A stretch of 64,000 bases of DNA, from contig OZ025242.1 in NCBI GenBank assembly GCA_964019155.1, positions 86,800,533 through 86,864,532 on the forward strand, given 5' to 3'. This document shows positions 25,923 to 37,639 of the stretch, in pieces; the first letter of the stretch is position 1; each line of letters starts with the position of its first letter. The notes under the pieces were generated by a model. That model made no database searches, had not been told where the DNA came from, and saw only the letters and a list, made by a program, of their open reading frames with translations. The translations under genes and the position numbers were made by a program. The DNA is from Osedax fenrisi (taxonomy: Eukaryota > Annelida > Polychaeta > Sabellida > Siboglinidae).

Positions 25923-25962
<40 letters not shown>

Positions 25963-27168
25963 TTGTTTCTTATTTATTATTCTCTATGTTCTTATTATTA
26001 TATTTGTTCATTAATAGTAATTTGGTTTGCTGATTATTGATTTTTATTATTATATCTATTACATTGTTTACATTGTCTATACATATTTGACATATATATA
26101 TATATATATATATATATAAGTGTTTACAATTACTCACACACACACACACACGCGCACACACACATACACATATATTAGAGAGGCGTGATATGATGTCTAA
26201 TAACAATATCTATATGATTACATAAATATGTTAATACTGAAATACGAATGACAATTACCTCTACGAAGTGTAATATTACAAATATTAATCTAAAATATAA
26301 TACTAATAATACTAATAATAATACTAATAATACTATATGAATGGGGGGGTGTAGCTATGTATAAAAGCTTTGCAGTAGCATACTATAGTATAAGGGGGTA
26401 ACCTCTAAAACCCTAACTTCATTAGGATTTTTTACAATTTTTAAATAATATTAATATATATACGTATAAATAAATATTTATTTACATTGATTAACTTGAA
26501 TGTTTTTAACTGTATACACTACTAGAATAAAATACATGACTTATGATTTCCATCTGCAATGGTATTTGTTGTACTCTGAAATAGATACTTTTAAGTGATA
26601 TATATAATAACATTTCAATATTTTAAATATATTTATTTTATAAAAATTTAATAAAAATTAATTAATATTTTAAACTTATATTTCTTTATAAAATATTTTA
26701 TTAAAATATGAATTTCTTAATAAATCCGGTTCGAATTGAAAGATGTTTTTATATTTTATTTACATGTTTTTATCATTCTAAGTTTGGGTTTGGGTAATAT
26801 AATCTTTATTAAATTATATTATAATTGTAATATAATCGTATTGAAATCATTAATATAGAGATTCGTTACATTAATAGTATATCAACATCAACATTAGTAC
26901 ACCTGGGCTCAGTGTTTTCATACATTAAATTATTCGATACTTATTCTAGAAAACTATTGCCAGCTATCTATGTTATGGTAAATATTATCCTGGAATAATC
27001 CCAGGATAATTTATTTTAACATTATAACTGGCTACTGGATAATTGGCCCCTGGATAACTGGCCCCTGGATAATAATTCAATACATTACAATCATTACGCG
27101 TAAAGCATTAGTGACTATAATTTATATAATAACAACAGTTACATTAGCTATTACACATTAGGCCCAAC

Positions 27169-27216
<48 letters not shown>

Positions 27217-27721
27217 TGTGTGTATGTGTGTGTGTGTATGGGTATGTGTGTGTGTGTGCAGTTATCATAAGGAGATAGCGAGTTAGACTGTTAGAAAATG
27301 TCAATAATATCAATAAGCATCTGTGATAATAGTAGTTAATGATCATGTTCTCTCTCTTTATCCCCATGTAAGGACATATCTCTCTCTCGTTGCCTATGTA
27401 AGGACATATCTCTCGTTATTTGCCTATGTAAGGGCATATCTCTCTATTTATCCCCATGTAAGGACATATATATCTATTTGCATATGTAAGGATATATCTA
27501 TCTCTTTCTTTGCCTATGTAAGGATATATCTATCTCTCTTTGCCTATGCAAGGACACATACCTATCTCTCTCTCCCCTACCCCTACCACAGCTACCGCGT
27601 AGGACATAACCTTGACCGCCATCACCGTGCCGGAGATGCGATGCCTCATCTCGTTAACGCTGCCAAAGTTGCCCTGACCGATAGCGCGGATGTTCTCCAG
27701 GGATTCGGGGGTGAACGGATA
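20049..27721 (-). CDS. MAP2K4: MAP kinase kinase, MAP2K4 (MKK4)-like
   Basis: A dual-specificity kinase that phosphorylates JNK/p38-type MAP kinases. Eight in-phase exons on the minus strand: 27721-27611, 23517-23401, 22690-22577, 22069-22018, 21365-21238, 20805-20588, 20247-20202, 20135-20049 (TAA), giving 290 residues. Visible kinase elements are the glycine loop IGQGNFGSVNEM, AVK lysine, DCWISMELMD hinge, VIHRDVKPSN catalytic loop, LCDFGIS, the activation segment DSIAKTKDAGCRPYMAPE with the Ser/Thr phosphosites, and SDVWSLGITLYE. The C-terminal lobe ends with RPKYDVLL, RDPYIKFFEKENVAIGKY and EIKK. SIAKT and RIDP favour MKK4, while FPYKSW with FQQL also recalls MKK3/6. The N-terminal exon with the start codon and MAPK docking site was not found and should lie above 27721. 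Three splice junctions are tandemly duplicated. Confidence 0.94.
20795..20915 (-). repeat. Three tandem copies of a MAP2K4 3' splice site
   Basis: On the sense strand, CAG followed by CCAGAGAGAATA is the acceptor and start (PERI) of the exon at 20805. It recurs with an intact CAG at 20906, and as CCAGATAGAATA with the AG changed to AA at 20876. G/C-rich filler separates the copies. Confidence 0.8.
23085..23405 (-). repeat. Eight-copy array of a MAP2K4 5' splice site
   Basis: The end of exon 23517-23401 plus its donor (sense ATCTTTAATGAG then GTAAG) is repeated downstream. On the + strand ACCTCATTRAAGATAC starts at 23085, 23137, 23173, 23218, 23262, 23307, 23349 and, at the real exon, 23399. 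Spacing is 36-52 bp with G-rich filler on the sense strand. Six of eight copies have GTAAG and two have GTAC. Confidence 0.9.
24130..24215. repeat. 18-bp minisatellite
   Basis: About four and a half copies of CTATATCTCCATAGTAC, in the large first MAP2K4 intron visible here. Confidence 0.9.
25520..25860. repeat. (GT)n and (CA)n microsatellites
   Basis: A GT-rich array at about 25524-25655 and a CA array at about 25794-25857, followed by (ATT)n at 25930-25963 and (AC)n at about 26136-26170. All are intronic to MAP2K4. Confidence 0.93.
27172..27260. repeat. (GT)n microsatellite
   Basis: About 85 bp of GT with a few GTAT interruptions. Confidence 0.95.
27350..27560. repeat. Minisatellite next to a MAP2K4 donor
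   Basis: About seven units containing TATGTAAGGACATATCTCTC, with variants. On the MAP2K4 sense strand the unit (TATGTCCTTACATAGG) resembles the sequence just after the donor at 27611 (GTTATGTCCTACGCGG), so the array may have grown from that junction; this last point is inference. Confidence 0.75.
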
Positions 27722-27770
27722 CTGAAACAGGGGTGGGGGAGGGGGGTGAACGGATACTGAAACAGGGGGG
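27706..27770 (-). repeat. Duplicated 3' splice site of MAP2K4 exon 27721
   Basis: Sense CCTGTTTCAG then TATCCGTTCACCCCC is the acceptor and exon start (YPFTP) at 27721. The same block recurs 35 bp upstream (+ strand 27746-27769). Confidence 0.88.
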
Positions 27771-27774
27771 GGGG

Positions 27775-29007
27775 TGGTGGGGCAGGCATTGCGTTATCAG
27801 TCTGCTATCGGTAGTTATAAGTGTTTTATTGACTAAAAAATCATGTGGTGGTTATGGGCGTCATGAGAAGAAAACAAAAATAAAATAAATAGAGTACAAT
27901 AAAAATGAAGGAAAAGTGAGGGTAGGTTATTAGTTATCAGTTTTGATCAGTGTAATTATAAGTATGTTATCAGTCTTTATCAGTAATTATCAGTAGTTAT
28001 CAGTGTGTTATCAGTTTGTATAGATGGGGAGGTGGTATTTAATCAATAGATGTGAAATATATGTATATAATTACAATTAGAGATGCATTCTCAATCACTG
28101 TGTTTCATTCCTACATCACTCACCAGTTGTGTAAATAACCACTAGGTTTTATTGGGCCAAAGTACAATAAATAGTATGCGTTAATTACAAATAATATAAG
28201 TGTTAATTCGATATAGTTGCATACACATCATTATAAGATATATAATATTTGTTATGCCTGTTAGCCTAAATAATAGAGGTACACATTTGTGCGCTTATCA
28301 TATAGACAAGTACACATGCATAGAATATACTAGCTAGAACTTTAAACCTAATATAGATGTTCACTTATTTAATTATTATATTAATTACCTAAACTATAAT
28401 TCATATGTTTTTTAACATTATTAATATTTGAAAGAAATATACGCAAATGACATTTATGATATTGTTATTTGTGAAATTATAAAGGGTTCTTAACATTTTA
28501 ATTATATAAAAATATAAAATAAAAACTTTCATAATTTCGAAGGTGTAACATGGTCTACAATTGTATAGATTATGTAATCAAATTACATAATTAATGTAAT
28601 CTCTATAAATGTTATGTGTGTGATATTATGTAATTGTTATATGATATTAGTGAAAGTAAAATACTACAGAGCTAGATCAAAATTAATCATTGTAATCAAT
28701 AGTAGTTGATAATGCTAATACTATAAAGTATCCATATTATGTAATACACTGAGAAATTGAATATATATATATAAAGTATACTTGAAAAAAAATCAGTGAT
28801 TGAATAAGCTAATTTCTATAATTAGCGAATGTAACATGTTGTTCAACGTGTCGATGATGTAATAATATGATGCAATATTCTAATTACATCGCTAAAGTAA
28901 ACGTATTAACTTGATTAATAAAAACAATGATTAACGAAACATAATAAACACATTGTTAATGGGAAAGAACTGATATTTAAAAATAAGCAATCGGATAAAT
29001 ATAGAAT

Positions 29008-29050
<43 letters not shown>

Positions 29051-29550
29051 TTGTATTATAATGTATTGTGTATAGATAATATTCATGTTAGAACTATGAC
29101 CTAGATATTATATTCATTGAGGAGTTGATAGTTTTTATAATCAAACTGCATTCGTTTACTCATATCATATGTTTTATAATGATATCAAATGTATTATATC
29201 ATTGTGATATGGGTTAATTGGGGTAGTATATAGGGGGTATATAGGGGGTATATAGGGGTTTTTTACTATAAGATTTCTATGACTTAATTAACATATCACA
29301 ACAAAGTTTACATATAAAAAGAATTGATACTAATGATGATGATGGTGGTGGTACTGATGATGGTGGTGGTGGTGATGTTGAGGTGGTGGTGGTGATGATG
29401 TTGTTGTGGTGATGGTGCTGATGATGATAAACAAACTACAGTTTCCAATTTTATCTAAACAACAACAATAACAACAACAACAACAAAAACAACAACAACT
29501 TAACCACTAGTAAATAGAATAGAACTAGAAGTATAACTACTAACTTCTCC
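27775..29550. other. AT-rich spacer, no gene recognised
   Basis: No conserved coding sequence. Contains short repeats: a TAGGGGGTATA run at about 29227-29262, GATGGTGGT repeats at about 29334-29430, and AAC repeats at about 29458-29502. Confidence 0.5.
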
Positions 29551-29555
29551 GCAGG

Positions 29556-29682
29556 GTAAACTTAGCACACTCTTCAATGGCAGCATCTTAGACCTGCACA
29601 TGATGTCATCACAGTTAGGTTATTACACATCAGTATATGCATCTTTAATTATTTATCAGTATATATATATATATATTTATCA

Positions 29683-29735
<53 letters not shown>

Positions 29736-30010
29736 CAATACAAATAGAGCCTCGTATAGGTGTTATAAATAACTACGATGGGAGTACCGATAACTTAGGA
29801 TATAACTATTTATTACGTATATATAACTTATATGTAAAACTTTGCTTTAGTGATGTTCAAGTTCTAAGAGATAATCAATCTCAGTCTGACATTGAGCCCA
29901 TGACCTATGCATCCGTCTGTCCTAACAGTCTGGTACTAGCTCTACTACTAGCTATGATAGTGTTACTAGTCTGCTGTGATCAGACAGTAATATACATACA
30001 CTATAAATAG
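29556..30010 (+). CDS. Possible orphan exon(s), unidentified
   Basis: After TTCTCCGCAG, an open frame reads GKLSTLFNGSILDLHMMSSQ and meets a potential donor, GGTTATT, near 29620. Further on, a frame reads DNQSQSDIEPMTYASVCPNS, followed by a hydrophobic segment (LVLALLLAMIVLLVCC) and a TAG at 30008-30010, as in the end of a single-pass membrane protein. A TA array lies between. I recognise no family. These may be exons of one gene or chance frames in a less AT-rich patch. Confidence 0.3.
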
Positions 30011-30220
30011 AATTGTGTTTACAAATAGGGTTTAACTTTTCATAATTTCAAGTTGAACAGAACTTTAACATATCTTTACTATTATAAAACATTTCATATA
30101 CCTATTTATAGATATATCTATTTATATAAACAAATATTAGTATTAGTATTAGTATTATTAGTATTAGTATTATTATTATTATTAGATAATCTGGTTGTTT
30201 ACTGCTGCATATTCTAAATC

Positions 30221-30291
30221 AGTAAACATATGCACTATATATCAGTGTATCATGCTTTTTATCTAAATGAAGTTTAGTGCATATGTTTACT
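30221..30291. repeat. Long-armed hairpin
   Basis: Perfect 18-bp arms, CAGTAAACATATGCACTA and its reverse complement, with a loop of about 35 nt. Size and shape would suit a foldback element or a small-RNA hairpin. Confidence 0.7.
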
Positions 30292-30932
30292 GCTTACCAT
30301 TCACCATGCTATGCAGTAATGTGTGAATGCACAGTAGCACATACACATTGCATAATACTACATGTATATTGTGTGCGCCATATTCTTATGTGTGTGGTAT
30401 TTAGATCATTCTGGGTTGTCATGCATTAATATTCATGACAACATATCGGAATAGTAATACATTGAACACAAATATATCCCCACTTTCTCACAAAGGACAG
30501 TAATAATGCATATAACACATGTGTGTGTGGATACATTTGTATTTTGTATATTATATATATATATATATATATAAATTTATAAATAAATATGATTATTACC
30601 ATTATACATATGTTAATCATATGTAACAATCACTTGAATATAGTGTACATTTTACACTGTAAGCATAATAGGTACCTAATTGTTACTTAATAAAGCATTA
30701 CTATGGAACTAATTGTTACATAATAAAGCCCTACTGAAGACCTAATGGGTGGATAGAGTGTTCAATATAAACACCCTATAGTATAGCATCAAGTGTTGTT
30801 CAGTGCCTCAGTGTCCACAGTGACCTGTATGGTCAAACACTGATGCCTGTGTAGGTAATGTAACCTTGCCACTAATAGCAGTGTTAGTGAGTGTGTACGC
30901 AGCAGCTACAACCATACTAAGGCATTACAGAT

Positions 30933-31098
30933 AGGGGTGAGTTGTTCTGAGATAGCTAAGGAGTGTCCTAGTATAATCCTTAGCTATATCCGTATTGGTA
31001 AATAGTATCCTAGCATAATCCTTAGCTATCTCCGTAATGTTAAATATTATCCTAGCGTAATCCTAGGAGAACTTATTGTCTCAGAACAATCAACCCTA
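30933..31098. mobile_element. Small foldback element
   Basis: Imperfect inverted ends, AGGGGTGAGTTGTTCTGAGA left and TCTCAGAACAATCAACCCT right, enclose tandem units containing TCCTAGYATAATCCTTAGCT. No coding capacity. Confidence 0.5.
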
Positions 31099-31363
31099 GT
31101 ATTTATTCGTAATCTCCACAGAGATATAATTAGGTAGATTCGTCAATATTTAGTGAAACATCCGATGTCTGCCATCTCGTGTGTCTTACTGTGTGTGCTG
31201 TGCTGTGCCGTGTGTGTAGAGTTTAGTAATCATATGACTCTGCAATTTTTATATTTATTTACACTGGGATTTTATTTGTTTACATAGATTTGTTACAAAA
31301 ATTTGAAATATTTCAGATTATATTATAAATTTAATTAGGATTACTGTAATATCCTACATATAA

Positions 31364-31641
31364 CATGCGTGGCTCAGTTGGCTAATGCGTCAGACACACA
31401 AGCAGTAGGACGCGGGTTCAAGCCCCGTCCGGACCATTAAAATGGGTCTTAAAATATTATTTAGAAGTACTCTCATATAATTGTGTTAAAATAAATGATC
31501 GGCTCTCGTTAAAACCATGGATGCCTTAACATGAGAGCGGCTTCGAAGGGACATTAGAGCCATATATGGTTATAAGTGAAAACTTCAGCTAAGTTCCTGG
31601 AAAGGACTCCACCAAAATAACAATAACAATAACAATATATT
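31364..31641 (+). mobile_element. tRNA-derived SINE, copy 1
   Basis: The head has RNA polymerase III boxes A (TGGCTCAGTTGG) and B (GGGTTCAAGCCC) and a tRNA-like 3' end, GTCCGGACCA. A tRNA-unrelated body follows (ACCATGGATGCCTTAACA, GAGAGCGGCTTCGAAGGG) and then a CAATAA-repeat tail. The body and tail recur at 40836-41075, which shows a family. Confidence 0.85.
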
Positions 31642-32109
31642 TATTATAATAATGTAATAGTTCATTATATCTATGTATAACAATTGTTCGCATGCTCCCT
31701 ACTCGCAAGATGACTGACTAGATGTTTTACTTAATTGCATAGGGGTAGTGACAAATGCGTTCTATCTACCTAATTATATATTTGTGGTAATATCACTTAT
31801 ATATATATATATAGAATCAGGGATTACACACATATTCATACATGGTTACACAGAACTATATGTAATGACACACACACACGCACACACACACGCACACACA
31901 CACACACACACATTGAACTGTTTCTATGTTGACATTAACCAGGCGCTGATTGTTCACTAATAGTAGGTTACATCATCAGTTACTAATAATATAAGCACTA
32001 ATATTATAATGTTCATTACTGCATAGAGTAAAATTATATTATAATTCAATAATGTTGTATTTATTCTAAAGCTTTTTATTACCGTTTCTACCTTGTTCGA
32101 TTATTTGTT

Positions 32110-32675
32110 TAAATTAATATAAATTAGCATTAGATTATTATTAATTAATATAAATTAGCGTTAGATTCTTACCAATTACTATAAATTAGCATTATATTAT
32201 TATTAATTAATATAAATTAGCGTTAGATTCTTACCAATTACTATAAATTAGCATTAGATTATTATTAATTAATATAAATTAGCGTTAGATTCTTACCAAT
32301 GACTATAAATTAGCATTAGATTATTATTAATTAATATAAATTAGCGTTAGATTCTTACCAATGACTATAAATTAGCATTATATTATTATTAATTAATATA
32401 AATTAGCGTTAGATTCTTACCAATTACTATAAATTAGCATTATATTATTATTAATTAATATAAATTAGCGTTAGATTCTTACCAATGACTATAAATTAGC
32501 ATTATATTATTATTAATTAATATAAATTAGCGTTAGATTCTTACCAATTACTATAAATTAGCATTATATTATTATTAATTAATATAAATTAGCGTTAGAT
32601 TCTTACCAATGACTATAAATTAGCGTTATATTATTACCAATGACTATAAATTAGCATTATATTATTATTAATTAA
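32110..32675. repeat. 62-bp minisatellite
   Basis: About nine units containing ATAAATTAGCGTTAGATTC and ATAAATTAGCATTATATTA. Confidence 0.93.
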
Positions 32676-32934
32676 TTAATGTACACATCCAACATAGGAA
32701 CAACAAGTTATTATAAAAATATCAATATTTCATGAATGCCTACTAATTACATAACATAGTTAGGAGATCAATTATTATATGTACATTCTTATATAGACAT
32801 ATGATCATTTATAAATATTTCTATTTATTTACACCAACAAGTATATATATATATAACTTATATATTACATTATCTAATATTATAATGAAAATGTTTACTC
32901 TGAATACAATATTACACAGTAATCCCAATAATAA

Positions 32935-33140
32935 ACTCCATGATAAACTCCATGATAAACCCCATGATAAACTCCATTATAAACCCCATGATAAACTCCA
33001 TTATAAACTCCATGATAAACCCCATGATAAACTCCATGATAAACCCCATGATAAACTCCATGATAAACTCCATGATAAACCCCATGATAAACTCCATGAT
33101 GAACCCCATGATAAACCCCATGATAAACCCCATGATATTC
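32935..33140. repeat. 12-bp minisatellite
   Basis: About seventeen units of CATGATAAACYC. The frames through it (MINSMINP, HDKLHDKP and similar) are repeat artefacts. Confidence 0.95.
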
Positions 33141-33204
33141 CAACCAGTAAAGATATGTACTTATTTAAATTGTGATTTAATTCTGAATAAATATAAATAT
33201 TTAA

Positions 33205-33450
33205 ATTAAAAAAAAGTGAATTACTAAAACGCCGTCCCTCAATAAACGTTAACATTCTAGCTAATGAAACATTCGATACACGCGAAACTCTTAAGTCGAA
33301 TATCATATCGTACGGCTTCTCAAGATGGTATTTAGATCGGGGGAGGCGGTTGTAATAGTCGTTAAAAAGAGTAGAACTGGCCCGTGATAGCATTACCGTG
33401 CAGCAAGATTTATAGAGAAGTAGTAGTAGTGTGAAGGAGGTGTGCCACAT
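33205..33450 (-). CDS. Possible orphan exon, unidentified
   Basis: A minus-strand open stretch of about 80 residues in a GC-richer patch. It starts MWHTSFTLLLLLYKSCC and includes NRLPRSKYHLEKPYDMIFDL and ends near IEGRRF at a possible donor, GTAATT. The start could be a signal peptide, but the frame stays open upstream of the ATG (YDDSPADLDS). No family recognised. Confidence 0.3.
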
Positions 33451-34658
33451 GCTATCTAGATCAGCGGGTGAGTCATCGTAGGTAAATAGGAAGTGAAATG
33501 TTTACATGAGTGTGTGTAGGCGTGCGAACCTCAACGACTGATGATGACTCACTCTAAACTGCTGGCGATGACTCACTATAAACTGTTGCTGATGAGTCAC
33601 TATAAACTGCTGACTACCGGATTGCATAATACATGATTACATACTAACAACCTATGGTTATGCAATCAAACAATAGCCTGAGAGTGATGCTGAGTGGCTG
33701 TAGTATGCTGAGTGTCAGTAGTATGCCTATAGTAGTATCTACTAGGCAATATCTGGTAGAGTGAGATAAGCAATAACTGCAAGGCTGCAGTGATTAACAA
33801 TGTAATGTTCACACATCATGGATATCTGATTACAATGTCTAATTACACAAAACTATTATCCTATAGTTCTCTAGAGTAAATCTTAGTAATTAGATATTGC
33901 ATGCATTTGATATCACTGTTGCATGCATTTGATATGTTCATTGCATTCAGCACAGCAGCAATGGTATATAGCATTAATAGGCACATATTTCAACATATGC
34001 CATTAAGTCAGGATAGTTTAGCACAATGTATTAATAGTAGATAATTACTTGATTATGTAACTGTCAACTAATTCATCCTATTACATCATATAATTATGTA
34101 ATATCTATAATTGATATGCAATGAGCATGTTTAAACAATTCCATACATATTGCCTATTGTTTAATATAGTTGTGTTCACCCAATACTAATTAGCACTAAT
34201 TGAATTCACTAAAACATCACACACACACACACATCTATGTATGATGAATCATCACTATTGATGAATCACTACCATTGATGATAAGAGAGGAAAGACATCA
34301 TATTTAAACTCTCTACTCTATTAATAACTTCGTTATAATCTATAAATAGCACATACATAACTAATTATTATACCAGGTAGCATATGTGGTTAGTGGTATA
34401 TTAATGATTAACGTAAGATATCAATCTATATTAGCTAAGTTTGTTCTATTGTAGCAGCTAACTAAATCAGATAACACATTAGTGTATATGTGTATTCATG
34501 CGTATGTGTGTGCATGAGGGTATGTGCATGAGGGTATGTATAAACAGTTTCTTTAGCTAATATAACAGATCAATAGCGCTTATACTGTATATATTAAAGC
34601 ATAATTTGCACTTATCTATAAAATGTGCCTGAAAGCTTACAGATGATTTGCATACTAA

Positions 34659-34661
<3 letters not shown>

Positions 34662-34753
<92 letters not shown>
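34662..34753. repeat. (GT)n microsatellite
   Basis: About 45 uninterrupted GT units. Confidence 0.97.
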
Positions 34754-34754
<1 letters not shown>

Positions 34755-35269
34755 ATGTTATTGAATTAGACATACTGATAGTGTCTGTGACAATAGCTCC
34801 ATTGTTATTTATCATTGTTGTGTGTTATGGTGTAAACATTGGGTGCACAAGTTGCATGTTGTACATAGTTGTACTTAATGACACACACACATGTATGTGG
34901 TGTGTATGTGTGTATATGTGTGTGTATGTGTTTATGTGTGTGTGTATAGGGATGGATAGGGGAACTAATTACAGTAATGTCATCTAGGACTGCTAAACTA
35001 GGAGTGATGTGTTGAAATGCCATGCAATGACTATAAAGTGGGTCTGTCAGTGAAACTTCATGTAATATGATGCGGTCTACTTCTTATAACGCACGACCTA
35101 TTTATTATTGTGTGACCTACTCCATATGATGCGACCCACTCCCTATAGTGCTTATCGTGTGATATACTTCTTATGGGTGTATCACCTACCTCTACTAACA
35201 CACACACACATACCAGGTCCTATTCAAGTGTATGCTATGGCACCATCAAATAATAATAATGCTGACATA

Positions 35270-35304
<35 letters not shown>

Positions 35305-35446
35305 CATAGATATATAAATAAATAAATAGATAACATATAATTTCATCAACAAAAGAAGTAGTTTTAAAACTGAGATGGTTGATAATAAACTAAAAAAGCG
35401 TTAAGTAAACAGTAATCGGTGATGCGTGACTCGAATGCCTCTACAC

Positions 35447-35512
35447 GTCATGCTACTAACGCTTCGGCGAGTTTCTTGTTCTCCGCAAACTTCATGAATA
35501 GATTCCTATCTG
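35447..35512 (-). CDS. Possible terminal exon, unidentified
   Basis: Minus strand: after GTCGACAG the frame reads RNLFMKFAENKKLAEALVA and ends in TGA. Composition and codon quality are better than in the surroundings. I do not recognise the protein; upstream exons would lie at higher coordinates. Confidence 0.3.
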
Positions 35513-35550
35513 TCGACGGTATTCATATTTTATAGATTCATCGATACATC

Positions 35551-35760
35551 GGTTATAATTAATAATTATGTTATAATTAATAATTATGTTATAATTAATA
35601 ATTATGTTATAATTAATAATTATGTTATAATTAATAATTATGTTATAATTAATAATTATGTTATAATTAATAATTATGTTATAATTAATAATTATGTTAT
35701 AATTAATAATTATGTTATAATTAATAATTATGTTATAATTAATAATTATGTTATAATTAA
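35551..35760. repeat. 18-bp minisatellite
   Basis: About twelve near-perfect units of TTATAATTAATAATTATG. The unit is almost palindromic, so the array can fold on itself. Confidence 0.96.
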
Positions 35761-35870
35761 TTTAATATATTTTATATAAATTTATATATATATATATATA
35801 TACATATGTTTTGTAGTGTATGGAGAGGTTTGGATGAATGTATTATATTAAGCGCGCATAGACACTACTT

Positions 35871-36326
35871 CCAAAGATTTTGCGAAGCAAAGATATAACA
35901 CTCCCTATGCATGCAACGTAATTTAGTAATATCCCCAACCGCTGCTAGCAGTAGTATCGAAATCACTGAAATAGATTTAGGTTCGGATCTGTTTGCATAC
36001 AACAATGTTTTCATTGCTCTATTAAATTACATGCAATATAAATTAGCTTTTACTCACTAAATATATACTTATAGCATTTAAAACATACATATCATATTTG
36101 TTTGTTATATATTAGTAATGAACACTTAGTTTTCATCATATAAATATTAATTTAAAGCATATTATTTAACATTTTAAAAGTGTATAGTTAAATACGAATT
36201 TACATTATAAACAACGCATAGTTCCTAAAAGTAACCCGCTATAGGTGGCACCAGGGTATTTTGTATACAAATTCGAATTACACGATTTCGCGTAAGTGTT
36301 ATATCTTTCCTTCGGAAAATCTTTGG
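35871..36326. mobile_element. MITE, CAAAGATTTT-TIR family, copy 2
   Basis: Inverted ends of about 32 bp: CCAAAGATTTTGCGAAGCAA left and the reverse complement of CCAAAGATTTTCCGAAGGAA right, each continuing into AGATATAACACT. About 456 bp, non-coding. Confidence 0.75.
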
Positions 36327-36386
36327 TATATATCTATATAGATATATATAGCGAGTGATATTGTCGAGTTATCACTGTATACATTT

Positions 36387-37077
36387 ATATACCTAATGTC
36401 CCCATATACACTACCTTTATATACCTAATGTCCCCATATACACTACCTTTATATACCTAATGTCCCCATATACACTACCTTTATATACCTAATGTCCCCA
36501 TATACACTACCTTTATATACCTAATGTCCCCATATACACTACCTTTATATACCTAATGTCCCCATATACACTACCTTTATATAACTAATGTCCCCATATA
36601 CACTACCTTTATATACCTAATGTCCCCATATACACTACCTTTATATACCTAATGTCCCCATATACACTACCTTTATATACCTAATGTCCCCTTATACACT
36701 ACCTTTATATACCTAATGTCCCCATATACACTACCTTTATATACCTAATGTCCCCATATACACTACCTTTATATACCTAATGTCCCCTTATCCACTACCT
36801 TTATATACCTAATGTCCCCTTATACACTACCTTTATATAACTAATGTCCCCATATACACTACCTTTATATAACTAATGTCCCCATATACACTACCTTTAT
36901 ATACCTAATGTCCCCATATACACTACCTTTATATACCTAATGTCCCCATATACACTACCTTTATATAACTAATGTCCCCATATACACTACCTTTATATAC
37001 TTAATGTCCCCATATACACTACCTTTATATACCTAATGTCCCCTTATACACTACCTTTATATAACTAATGTCCCCTT
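36387..37077. repeat. 32-bp minisatellite
   Basis: About 21 units of TATACCTAATGTCCCC joined to ATATACACTACCTTTA, with sparse point variants. It ends directly at a GC-richer patch (37076-37135). Confidence 0.97.
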
Positions 37078-37330
37078 ATCTCCATAACCCCGATGAAGAC
37101 GACCAGCTTTTGGAACGCTCCAGAGTCGACACATAATTACATTAATTATTATTATTTGTATAGACACGCCCCTTAACATATTGTGGGCATGACATCTGAG
37201 ATTGTCCCAAGGTGAACTTGACTTTTATGACTACGCGTTCGAAGCAAAGAGCTGTCTGTTAATTGAATATCGACGACTACCACGAGGAGAATTGCAACTG
37301 AATAAAACTGATATTAAACCACGAACAATC
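37078..37330. other. GC-richer patch of unknown nature
   Basis: Open frames on both strands (+ LHNPDEDDQLLERSRVDT-stop; - SGAFQKLVVFIGVMEI) lie at the end of the 32-bp array. No splice acceptor is visible inside the array, and I cannot decide between exon and non-coding. Confidence 0.2.
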
Positions 37331-37639
37331 TCGACTCAACATCATTACATATATATAAATTGATTAAGATATTTGTAATAGTTATTTTATTATAGCTATA
37401 AGGAAATTACCATAAAGAAATCATAGACCCAATTATATGCACGAGTATTACAATACTACATTAATTACAGTACAATATTAAGCACTCCTAATTTAGTATA
37501 ATAGTCTATAGTTAAGCCCCGGAGTTACATTCGGTTTCATCAAATAAATTATTTTATGAAAATATGCAAACATAATTATTTATCTTTAAAACGATGTATA
37601 AAGTGTTATTTAAAAGTAACTAAAAGTGCCTCAAATATG

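Noticed and set aside
32801..33209. Repetitive frames such as HDKLHDKP, MINSMINP and GVYHGVYH
   Set aside because: All frames of the 12-bp minisatellite stay open because the unit length is a multiple of three and lacks stops.
33535..33605. Hammerhead-ribozyme-like CTGATGA motifs
   Set aside because: No GAAA partner and no supporting stems; the motifs belong to a short tandem repeat.
36387..37077. CRISPR-like 32-bp direct repeats
   Set aside because: Units are directly adjacent with no unique spacers.
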